A stretch of DNA of 11,199 nucleotides, taken from positions 1 to 11,199 of the forward strand of contig JAJZZT010000026.1 in assembly GCA_021797415.1 (NCBI GenBank). Direction: 5' to 3'. Shown here one piece after another: positions 1-5,476 of the stretch (position 1 is its first letter; every line of letters begins with the position of its first letter). A model generated the notes under the pieces. That model was not told where the DNA came from and searched no databases. It saw only the letters and a list, made by a program, of their open reading frames with translations. A program made the translations under genes and the position numbers. Source of the stretch: Bacillota bacterium. GTDB lineage: Bacteria > Bacillota > Bacilli > Alicyclobacillales > SLC66.

Positions 1-502
1 CGTCATGCAAAAGCGCCGCATCGGGCCGGATCATTTGGGGACGAATCTCGTCCTCGCTAATGGCCGGATTTTCTTGAAGAACGGTCGCCGCCAACAAGTC
101 GGTCGCCTCGCTTGTCGAATACCAACTCACGCCTTCTTGCCCAAAGCGCCCGGTGTACCGCATTAAAATTGCAATCAACCCGAGTTGATGAAACGCGAGC
201 GCATCCACGCCTTTGGCGTTTCGCGGGTTCCCAATCATCTTGTGCACGTACTTCACGCCTTCTTCGCCAAGCGTATAAAACCGTTTGGCTTCCTTGCTGT
301 GCAGGGCGGACCGCATCAGTCGCTTAAGGATCAAGGGGGCTTCCTGTTCCTGATTTATGCGCCTCACGTAGTGCTGGACCATACGCACGGAAATCCCCAG
401 CATCTCCGATAAATCCGTCTGCAAAATCGCCCCCGCGTCATAGATCACACCGAGCACCTTTTGTTCCGGCGGAAAATCCGAGTCGCGCCATTGCAAAATC
501 AC
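1..502 (-). CDS. Replic_Relax-like winged-helix protein, C-terminus beyond window
   Basis: Partial; 167 codons are visible and the reading frame is open to the window edge. The GTG start at 502 is chosen because AAGGAGG lies seven bases upstream; the other GTG two bases earlier runs straight into a stop. Residues about 22-50 look like a helix-turn-helix (QTDLSEMLGISVRMVQHYVRR). This is followed by a wing-like FYTLGEEG (about 75-82), then FHQLG (about 104-108) and WYSTSEA (about 127-133), then IRPDAALL (about 158-165). The order wHTH, YxLxxxG, H-x-L, RPDA is what I know of the replication-relaxation (Replic_Relax) family of Gram-positive plasmids and conjugative elements. Its biochemical role is poorly known; a DNA-binding role in element replication or mobilisation is inference. 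It follows the RHH-like gene by 41 bases and is probably co-transcribed. Confidence 0.72.
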   Translation of the reverse strand, partial: MILQWRDSDFPPEQKVLGVIYDAGAILQTDLSEMLGISVRMVQHYVRRINQEQEAPLILKRLMRSALHSKEAKRFYTLGEEGVKYVHKMIGNPRNAKGVDALAFHQLGLIAILMRYTGRFGQEGVSWYSTSEATDLLAATVLQENPAISEDEIRPQMIRPDAALLHD

Positions 503-543
503 ACGATCGCCTCCTTACTAACGCGCGAAACAAGGGACAATAT

Positions 544-798
544 CTATTGGAAGCCCTTCATAAAACTCGTCACCGGATTGGACACCGTTTCCGGCTTCAC
601 CGCGATGCCTTGCTGCTGGAGTTGCGCCGACACCAGCCGGGCAATATCCTGGGCCACCGCACCACTGTGGAACTGTTCATAAAACAACAAGCAGGTTTCG
701 ATGTACTCCGAACGCCGGATGGGTTCCATAGCCACGAGCCGCGTACGCAAGGCGTCGTTTCGAATTCGAATCCGTAATCGATACTCCGGTTTGGACAT
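544..798 (-). CDS. small ribbon-helix-helix-like protein, 84 aa
   Basis: The ATG start at 798 overlaps the TGA stop of the upstream gene (TGATG), and a GGGGG stretch seven bases before it serves as ribosome binding site. Longer in-frame TTG/GTG starts at 804 and 801 lack this spacing. The N-terminus reads as a basic beta strand (EYRLRIRIRN, residues 5-14), a helix (DALRTRLVAME), a turn, and a second helix (RRSEYIETCLLFYEQF). This is the strand-helix-helix layout of ribbon-helix-helix DNA-binding proteins, including plasmid partition proteins of the ParR/CopG type. The C-terminal half (QDIARLVSAQLQQQGI) may be helical and mediate contacts. A partition or copy-control role is inference from fold and plasmid-like neighbours; no family assignment is certain. 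Translational coupling to the Walker-less ATPase-like protein suggests the two work together. Confidence 0.7.
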   Translation of the reverse strand: MSKPEYRLRIRIRNDALRTRLVAMEPIRRSEYIETCLLFYEQFHSGAVAQDIARLVSAQLQQQGIAVKPETVSNPVTSFMKGFQ

Positions 799-1781
799 CA
801 CCAAACCCCCTGCCCTTCGCGAAGCAAAGAGAGGATGCGTTCCCGCGGCAAGCCGTCTTTTTGCTGAATCTGGTGTTTTAAGGATGCGGAAACGGATGAA
901 TCGGCGCGTTGCGACACGAAAGAACGCCGCTGCCCGGTCCGCGACACTTGAATAAACTCGCGTGCCTTGAAAGAAGCCGTGTCCGTCTTTGCGGACACGA
1001 TTCCCAGGTCATTTAACCGTTTGGCTTCCTGCGCATTGGTGGCAAAGAGAGTCAAGATCCGTTCGCTTTTCTCCTGCAGCCAGTCCCCCAATCCCTCCAC
1101 ATGCGAAACGGCGACAAGAAGAGGCTCGAATCGCCGCATGCGTGCGGAAGGCTCCATGCCGTTCACCACAAATACGCCCCGGCTTTCGGTCTCGTTCTCA
1201 AAGAGAATCGCGATGTATTCGGCGACAAACGCCCGGAGTTTCGGTTCCAATTGCGAGACATCGAAGAAGACCCAATGCCTTTCTTCCAGCCAACGTCTCA
1301 TGTCGAGTCGATTATCCTGTTGTCCCAACTGCACTTTGAGCGGAGTGAACCACGAAAGGGCTTCGTCGACGATCAGTTCCGGCCAACTCACCGATTGGCG
1401 ATTTTCTTTCACACGCCGCAAGAGGATATAGTCGTGCAGATCAAAGACCGTGGCCGTTTCCTCCCGATGGGCATACCACCATGCCGCTTTGCGAAACTCG
1501 GCGTACCCGGGCAAGCGAAGAGACGCCCACGTGTCCAGCAGTGCCTTCGGAGTTTGCATCACGTTCATGGGAAAGCCAAAAGAAGCCCCGTAATCGAGAT
1601 CGGCCCAATGGATTTGATTCCATGTGCGTTTCCATTCTTTCCACGCCTGTACACTGGCGTGAATGAGCCGGGAATCTGCGGTCACCACGATCCCGCCCAT
1701 CCCCGCTTGCATCGCATCGCGAACACGGTCCGCAAGGTAGTCCTGCGCCGCGTCGTCTTGCCCCACCATCACGGTTTGCAT
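798..1781 (-). CDS. TraG/HerA-like protein without Walker motifs, 327 aa
   Basis: The ATG at 1781 opens a 327-residue frame. The order of segments resembles the RecA-like core of TraG/VirD4/HerA ATPases. A glycine-containing turn (VMVGQDDAAQDYL, about 5-17) sits where the P-loop should be, followed by GGIVVTADSRLIH (about 29-41) where such ATPases read 'vlDPkGdli'. Next comes a late strand VFFDVSQLEP (about 171-180), then GVFVVNGME (about 203-211) in the Walker B position, then ERILTLFATNAQEAKRLN (about 240-257) where the family has its sensor glutamine strand. There is no GxxxxGK[ST] and no DE box, so ATP hydrolysis is unlikely. A structural or regulatory partner of the true ATPase encoded at 5477-7933 is the simplest idea. 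Family relationship is inferred from pattern only. The gene overlaps the RHH-like gene downstream by three bases. Confidence 0.6.
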   Translation of the reverse strand: MQTVMVGQDDAAQDYLADRVRDAMQAGMGGIVVTADSRLIHASVQAWKEWKRTWNQIHWADLDYGASFGFPMNVMQTPKALLDTWASLRLPGYAEFRKAAWWYAHREETATVFDLHDYILLRRVKENRQSVSWPELIVDEALSWFTPLKVQLGQQDNRLDMRRWLEERHWVFFDVSQLEPKLRAFVAEYIAILFENETESRGVFVVNGMEPSARMRRFEPLLVAVSHVEGLGDWLQEKSERILTLFATNAQEAKRLNDLGIVSAKTDTASFKAREFIQVSRTGQRRSFVSQRADSSVSASLKHQIQQKDGLPRERILSLLREGQGVW

Positions 1782-1790
1782 AGGAAAAAT

Positions 1791-1816
1791 CCCGCCCCTC
1801 TCTATTGAAAGGCGGG
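1791..1816 (-). promoter_or_regulatory. GC hairpin over the ribosome binding site of the 798-1781 gene
   Basis: On the minus strand TCCCGCC pairs with GGCGGGA across a 14-base loop, followed by TTTTT and then the ATG nine bases after the stem. The purine-rich GAGAGGGG that would serve as ribosome binding site lies in the loop and right arm. The structure could act as an intrinsic terminator of the small membrane genes upstream, or it could limit translation of the downstream gene. The sequence does not say which. Confidence 0.5.
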
Positions 1817-1856
1817 ACGGGGGACGGCGCGGTTTGTACCATCGCCTGCTATTGGG

Positions 1857-2021
1857 TCAATGTGCCGTCATCAGTTCCAATACTCCGCGCACCACCAGGG
1901 ACGCAGCCCGAGAAACGGATGTTCTGCGCTGATATAGCGGGGAAATGCCCGTCGCAAACAGATCCACCACAAGGGGGAGTTGCGTGATCATCAACGCCCA
2001 CATCGCAAGGCCGAGCTTCAC
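1857..2021 (-). CDS. membrane micro-protein, 54 aa
   Basis: Read from GTG at 2021, eleven bases after the stop of the upstream 33-residue gene. A TTG start at 2045 is possible but has no ribosome binding site. The first 25 residues form one hydrophobic segment (LAMWALMITQLPLVVDLFA). It is followed by a basic stretch (YQRRTSVSRAAS) and a short hydrophobic C-terminus ending ELMTAH. No family is recognised. Position between another membrane micro-protein and the Walker-less ATPase-like gene, all on one strand, suggests a small subunit of a membrane complex. The ribosome binding site (GATGGGAA) is weak, so translation probably depends on coupling to the upstream gene. Confidence 0.5.
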   Translation of the reverse strand: MKLGLAMWALMITQLPLVVDLFATGISPLYQRRTSVSRAASLVVRGVLELMTAH

Positions 2022-2031
2022 TCGTTTCCCA

Positions 2032-2133
2032 TCACCATGCGCCAAACAAGAGTTTGCGAACCAGCTCTGTCACAACGGACCACAGTACCAGCCAACCGAT
2101 CCATCGGATTATTTTTTGCCGCTTGTCGCCCAT
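2032..2133 (-). CDS. membrane micro-protein, 33 aa
   Basis: A short frame supported mainly by a strong ribosome binding site: AGAGGAGG ends six bases before the ATG at 2133. The protein starts MGDKRQKIIRW, a basic head, followed by a tryptophan-rich hydrophobic segment (IGWLVLWSVVTELV) and a basic tail KLLFGAW. This is a typical single-pass micro-protein with positive residues on both sides. The stop lies just before the next small membrane gene. The gene fires away from the plus-strand gene at 2204, so the 70 bases between them would hold two diverging promoters unless the plus-strand gene was inserted later. I could not pick convincing -35/-10 boxes here. Confidence 0.62.
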   Translation of the reverse strand: MGDKRQKIIRWIGWLVLWSVVTELVRKLLFGAW

Positions 2134-2195
2134 CAGGCACCTCCTCTTGCACTGAGAGAGAAACCGTGCGATTCTTACCAACAGAAACCTGCGCG

Positions 2196-2212
2196 AAGGA
2201 CGGATGATCTTG
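2196..2212 (+). promoter_or_regulatory. ribosome binding site with ambiguous ATG/TTG start
   Basis: GAAGGA ends only three bases before the ATG at 2204 but nine bases before the in-frame TTG at 2210. The TTG therefore has the better spacing. Either start gives the same protein apart from two N-terminal residues. Confidence 0.45.
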
Positions 2213-3253
2213 CGATTTTTTACTTCCGGATTCACGGGAAACGTACTGGCCGATATCCTCTCCGGCCTCATCGGCGCAGGAATTCTCGCGGCAATCACTT
2301 CCCTTCTTCGCATTGCCTATCAAAGAAAAATCGAGAGACGGTTCCCGATCGCCGGCGAATACTTGACAAGTTACGAAGACCGGGACGACTCCGGGGTTGT
2401 CATAAAAAAGAAAGCCACTGCATCGCTGGCGCAAAAAGGGCATTCGATTACGGGAAAAACCTACAATCTGGATGATCAGCGATCATGGAATCTGCGCATG
2501 GTTGTGGAGCGCGATCGCTATTTGATCGGCACCTACACCAGCAGCCAACGTTCCGATTCGAGCCTTGGCGTGATTTTCCTGGATCGTCAAGGCGATCCAG
2601 ACAAGATGAGTGGTCTGTGGGCCGGATACGATCCTTACTCCAATCGAATTGAGACCGGGCAATATTCCTTTGTTCGCTTTTCGCCTCCTCGCATCGGCTT
2701 GCTCTCGGAAATCCATTCGCAAGAAGCCACGGCTTTGTTGGCTCGCGAATTGGGAGATCACTACTTGACCGAGCGAGATCTTTTGGAATACGCCCAAAAG
2801 GATCAGGCCTTTGCCTTGGTGGCGACTGATGGGCAAAATCGATCCATTGCCGTCTGTCTAGCGGAACTATTAAAGCCCGACGACTTCGATGCGCGATTCG
2901 GTGAACACGCCGATGAAATTTGCCGGCAGATCCCCGGTTTTTCCCACCAAACTATCGGTTTTTTCAAGAGCATAGCGGTTACGGCCAAGATGAAAGGGCG
3001 CGGAATTGGCACCGCGTTATTGCAACGTTCGCTGGATTGGCTGGAACAAAAACGTGCCACCATCGTGATCGCATTGGCGTGGGAAGCGGGCGGGGTCTGT
3101 TTTGCCAAAGGTATTCTGGAAAGCGTTGGCTTCCAACCCATCGCACACATCGAAAACTTTTGGTATCAGGACAGTGTCGAAAAAGGCTATCAATGCCCAA
3201 CGTGCGGCAACCCCTGCCGCTGTGCCGCAAATGTCTATTTACGCTCGAACTAG
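2204..3253 (+). CDS. membrane-anchored beta-barrel protein fused to GNAT acetyltransferase, Cys-rich tail
   Basis: This is the only plus-strand gene (349 aa). Residues about 13-38 form a hydrophobic anchor (ADILSGLIGAGILAAITSLL), followed by basic residues. Residues about 47-157 alternate short polar and hydrophobic strands with repeated G-x-Y/G-x-W turns (GEYLTSYED, SITGKTYN, LIGTYTSS, SGLWAGYD, TGQYSFVR). This pattern suggests a small lipocalin-like barrel. Residues about 190-325 are a GNAT acetyltransferase: FFKSIAVTAKMKGRGIGTALL carries the R/Q-x-x-G-x-G/A acetyl-CoA loop at 265-268, and FAKGILESVGFQPI is the usual late motif. The tail has C331, C334, C338 and C340 (CPTCGNPCRC), a possible metal site. 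Substrate unknown. The TM-plus-barrel layout recalls membrane effectors of anti-phage systems such as Cap15, but that comparison is inference. It overlaps a remnant of the ATPase gene at its 3' end. Confidence 0.82.
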   Translation: MILRFFTSGFTGNVLADILSGLIGAGILAAITSLLRIAYQRKIERRFPIAGEYLTSYEDRDDSGVVIKKKATASLAQKGHSITGKTYNLDDQRSWNLRMVVERDRYLIGTYTSSQRSDSSLGVIFLDRQGDPDKMSGLWAGYDPYSNRIETGQYSFVRFSPPRIGLLSEIHSQEATALLARELGDHYLTERDLLEYAQKDQAFALVATDGQNRSIAVCLAELLKPDDFDARFGEHADEICRQIPGFSHQTIGFFKSIAVTAKMKGRGIGTALLQRSLDWLEQKRATIVIALAWEAGGVCFAKGILESVGFQPIAHIENFWYQDSVEKGYQCPTCGNPCRCAANVYLRSN

Positions 3254-3273
3254 GGAACTTTCGAGCGTTTCTT
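3242..3273 (+). terminator. intrinsic terminator of the GNAT fusion gene
   Basis: CGCTCGAA (3242-3249) pairs perfectly with TTCGAGCG (3260-3267) across a ten-base loop, followed by TTTCTT. The stop codon of the gene lies in the loop. The right arm is made from the codons of the ATPase tail remnant on the other strand, so the terminator seems assembled from old coding sequence. Confidence 0.65.
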
Positions 3274-3318
3274 GGGCGCGTCGTCCTACAGCTCGCTCCT
3301 GACCGCCCAATTCGCCGA
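3250..3318 (-). pseudogene. remnant of the HerA-like ATPase C-terminus
   Basis: Read on the minus strand from 3318, 22 codons plus stop align without gaps to the last 22 residues (797-818) of the ATPase encoded at 5477-7933. The remnant reads SANWAVRSEL, stop, DDAPKKRSKVP, stop; the intact gene reads SAGWADEDEL, S, DDAPKKRSKLY, stop. Fifteen of 22 positions are identical, and the DDAPKKRSK block is unbroken. An in-frame TAG replaces Ser807. I could not follow clear homology further upstream than about 3327. The fragment has the same orientation as the intact gene, about 2.2 kb downstream of it. Confidence 0.8.
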
Positions 3319-3335
3319 CATCCATTAGAATCTTA

Positions 3336-3368
3336 CAAAAACGCCTCCCTTCACTTACGAGAGAGACG
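3336..3368 (-). terminator. intrinsic terminator after the ArdC-like gene
   Basis: On the minus strand CGTCTCTCT pairs with AGGGAGGCG (nine pairs including G-T wobbles) across the loop CGTAAGTGA, followed by TTTTTG. It lies 39 bases beyond the stop of the ArdC-like gene. Loop and right arm resemble those of the terminator at 5427-5457. Confidence 0.72.
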
Positions 3369-3407
3369 GATAACAATGGGGAACAAAAGTGGCTTTGGAA
3401 CGATTCG

Positions 3408-4607
3408 TCAGGCAGACGGGCTACTTGCCTGCTCGATTTTGTCGATGATGTAGTTGGCTGCGCGCTGGATGCGCTCCATGCTGGTCCGCAATACGTGCGG
3501 ATCGCGTGTCATATAACGCGATATATATCCCACGCTCATCTTCTCCGTATCGAGTCCGAATGCCGACGCCACCATGTACGCCACCGATTCCGCCTCGACC
3601 TCACGCTGATTCGAAGGAACGATTTTCGATGCTTCGAGTTGCCCTTTTTCGTTGTAGACACGGTGGAGAAACCAGTGCGTGTATTCGTGGATCAAAGTAT
3701 TCGTTTGGTCATCCAAGGAGCCCTGGTTGCCAATCACAATCTTGTTTTCCTTCTGGGAATAGTAGCCATAGGCATGCTGCAACAGGGGATCTTCCTTTGT
3801 TGTGGCATAGGACAGCGGAACATCCTTCGCCACAACGGATCGGAGCCGGCGGTGTAATTCATCGCTGCGATTGCTGTGCAATTCTTCGATATGCAATTTG
3901 GGCAGCGCTTCTCCGGATGTCTGCGATACATCGAACACATGGACACCAAGAAATCCAACACACTGTTGGCGAATTTCCGGCTTCCCGTCCTCACCGAGAA
4001 TCGGGTTCCCGCTTGGGTCTTTGGCCGGCTTTTTGACCAACTGGGGCGCGAGGATCATGATGCCTTTCTCGCCCTTATTCACATGCCGGTTCAGACCCTT
4101 CCAGGTATTGAATCCCGCGACGGCGCTGGCGTTTGGACGCTGCGCGAAGATGGCCAGCGTGTTCAGAAAACTGTATTGGCGAAAGGAGGTGGCGAACGTG
4201 AGATACCGCTTGTATTCTTCGGCATTCATCAGCGTTTCGACCTTGGCATTTAGTTTCTCAAAAATCGCTTTGATCTTCGGATCGTCGTTTTTCGTAGTGA
4301 ATGCTTCGTGCATAGATACATTCCCAGGCAACTCGCCTGCGTCGACGCCTTCTTGCGCCAAGGTGCGATAAAACGTTGTGGGAATGGTGAGAATGGGTCG
4401 ATGTTCGGCAGGAATCGATGTGTCAAGAAACGGATTCATCAAAAACGCCCGAACCCGTTCATCGGTCAGCGCGCTCCAACCTTTGGGCGCTCGCGCGGGG
4501 AGGCCACTATCAAGACGCAATTGCCTGGCACAAACCCATCCGGCGCCGATTCGTTGACTGCGGGGCGCTTTTAATGGACGGATGCAGCGGATACAAGTGC
4601 TGAGCAT
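3408..4607 (-). CDS. ardC: ArdC-type antirestriction protein with ImmA/IrrE-like metallopeptidase domain, 399 aa
   Basis: The start is ATG 4607, preceded by GAGGAGAG at good spacing; an earlier in-frame TTG at 4628 would place that binding site inside the gene. N-terminal zinc knuckle: C5-x2-C8, then S17, G21, G23 and C26, like DUF6011. Residues about 109-229 match the ArdC N-terminal single-strand DNA-binding domain: SFRQYSFLNTLAIFAQRP, GFNTWKGLNRHVNKGEKGI, ILAPQ. Residues about 280-360 form a zinc-metallopeptidase: HEYTH at 307-311 supplies the two histidines and the catalytic glutamate, and EVEAESVAYMV supplies a third ligand. ArdC of IncW plasmid R388 is known to protect incoming DNA from restriction in some hosts. 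The same role here is inference from domain order. Followed by its own terminator; 61 bases separate it from the TGT-like gene upstream. The symbol marks the family, not an orthologue. Confidence 0.88.
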   Translation of the reverse strand: MLSTCIRCIRPLKAPRSQRIGAGWVCARQLRLDSGLPARAPKGWSALTDERVRAFLMNPFLDTSIPAEHRPILTIPTTFYRTLAQEGVDAGELPGNVSMHEAFTTKNDDPKIKAIFEKLNAKVETLMNAEEYKRYLTFATSFRQYSFLNTLAIFAQRPNASAVAGFNTWKGLNRHVNKGEKGIMILAPQLVKKPAKDPSGNPILGEDGKPEIRQQCVGFLGVHVFDVSQTSGEALPKLHIEELHSNRSDELHRRLRSVVAKDVPLSYATTKEDPLLQHAYGYYSQKENKIVIGNQGSLDDQTNTLIHEYTHWFLHRVYNEKGQLEASKIVPSNQREVEAESVAYMVASAFGLDTEKMSVGYISRYMTRDPHVLRTSMERIQRAANYIIDKIEQASSPSA

Positions 4608-4668
4608 AGCATTCTCTCCTCTGTACAATAGTGTAAATCAGGCAGATTGTTTGCGTTTCTGACTTCGC

Positions 4669-5352
4669 TTAACGTGCGTTCCCGTCTCCAGGTACATGGA
4701 AGAGTTTGAGTTGCAGCGCCGTGCGTCGCACATAAGGAATATCCACTTCTCCATAGTGTGTAAGCCATTCTTCAACTGTCTTTTGGCGATTGTACGGACC
4801 TCTGGGTATCCAAGTGGTGCTGTCGCCGCTCGCCGCAGGATATGGTTCGAACCATTCCGGGTTCCCCATGCCAAGCAAGTGAACGCGGCCAGACGGATGA
4901 ACTTGTGAGCTGTAAAAAATGCCGTCTAAGTATTGTCTCCGTGTCGATTTCGACATCGGCACAGTTCCACCAATCGCGAGACGAAGTTCTCTCAACAGTT
5001 TTAAGGAACCGCTTGGTTGCAAAACAGGAATCGGGTCATAACCACGCCGACGCATATCTTTGAGATACCATGCAGTTGATTCGGGATCGCCTACCTCATC
5101 GTACTGGAGGTATTCATCCATCGACCGAGACCAACAATCAATCCAAGAGCGATAAGACGCATAACTGATGGCATTCTTACTGAAAGTGCCTGGGTCCCAG
5201 AGGACTTTCCGTCCGACTAGATGTGGTCGTATCCACTCAGGCAGACCAGCTCGCGTGCGCAAAAGAGTGGCGGACAAAAGCCAGTGCTTAACACCACTTG
5301 CCTGATTCGCCAGTTTGCGAGTATTCACACCAGCGACATAGATTGTCCGCAT
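4669..5352 (-). CDS. TGT/DpdA-like TIM-barrel protein, 227 aa
   Basis: Likely start ATG 5352, with AAGGA upstream; GTG 5364 is a longer alternative with worse spacing. The protein shows the ordered signature of the tRNA-guanine transglycosylase fold. These are VLWDPGTFS (D53, where TGT has its first active-site Asp), DEYLQYDEVGDPESTAWYLKDMRRRGYDPIPVLQ (D85, D89), LAIGGTVP (GG at 128-129, base-binding loop), VHLLGMGNPEWF, and SGDSTTWI (D177, candidate nucleophile). The zinc site of true TGT enzymes is absent, and at 227 residues it is much shorter than bacterial TGT. Phage and island-borne relatives include DpdA, which inserts 7-deazaguanines into DNA. No deazaguanine biosynthesis gene is in the window, so the substrate is unknown. 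Assignment is from motif order only. Base use seems somewhat AT-richer than its neighbours, suggesting separate acquisition. Confidence 0.62.
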   Translation of the reverse strand: MRTIYVAGVNTRKLANQASGVKHWLLSATLLRTRAGLPEWIRPHLVGRKVLWDPGTFSKNAISYASYRSWIDCWSRSMDEYLQYDEVGDPESTAWYLKDMRRRGYDPIPVLQPSGSLKLLRELRLAIGGTVPMSKSTRRQYLDGIFYSSQVHPSGRVHLLGMGNPEWFEPYPAASGDSTTWIPRGPYNRQKTVEEWLTHYGEVDIPYVRRTALQLKLFHVPGDGNAR

Positions 5353-5362
5353 CAAAACGACC
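5348..5362. repeat. leader repeat, copy 1 (TGT-like gene)
   Basis: The 15 bases CGCATCAAAACGACC (plus strand) span the ATG of the TGT-like gene. They recur exactly at 9683-9697 over the ATG of the ICMT-type gene. Similarity continues upstream through GAAAAGGA-like ribosome binding sites in both copies. Confidence 0.7.
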
Positions 5363-5426
5363 ACTTCCTTTTCGTTATTCGACGATCGCCTTGGTCAATC
5401 GATGATTCTCATGGCGCCTGTCTCAT

Positions 5427-5457
5427 AATAAAAAGCCCCCTTCACTAACAGGGAGGC
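5427..5457 (-). terminator. intrinsic terminator after the HerA-like ATPase gene
   Basis: On the minus strand GCCTCCCT pairs with AAGGGGGC (one mismatch and one wobble) across loop GTTAGTG, followed by TTTTTATT. It lies 19 bases after the ATPase stop and probably ends the long operon that begins to the right of the window. Confidence 0.72.
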
Positions 5458-5476
5458 AGGGGACAAAAGCGCGCTA

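Noticed and set aside
1101..1808. Plus-strand 235-codon open frame
   Set aside because: It lies wholly opposite the 798-1781 gene and beyond its start, reads as low-complexity basic sequence and has no sensible ribosome binding site; the minus-strand frame has the better gene structure and coupling.
2134..2203. Divergent promoters between the GNAT fusion gene and the membrane micro-protein gene
   Set aside because: Promoters are expected here, but no pair of -35 and -10 boxes with proper spacing matches well enough on either strand.
2018..2443. Minus-strand 141-codon frame across the start of the GNAT fusion gene
   Set aside because: It is antisense to a gene with clear domains. Only the short frame at 2032-2133, in a different phase, has a strong ribosome binding site.
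3240..3323. Short minus-strand frame of 28 codons starting ATG near 3323
   Set aside because: It is in a different phase from the ATPase tail remnant, which explains the sequence better, and has no good ribosome binding site.
3871..4371. Plus-strand 166-codon frame inside the ArdC-like gene
   Set aside because: Shadow of the ArdC-like coding sequence, whose domains and HEYTH motif are unmistakable.
4625..4636. TACA-N4-TGTA inverted repeat upstream of the ArdC-like gene, possible operator
   Set aside because: Only four-base arms and no second copy in the window; too weak to call a regulator site.
5353..5420. Possible remnant of the diguanylate cyclase C-terminus ahead of the TGT-like gene (frame ending KRKWSF, stop)
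   Set aside because: Only the last few codons (S, F, stop) and the leader match; the upstream residues do not align convincingly, so it is kept only as part of the duplication hypothesis.
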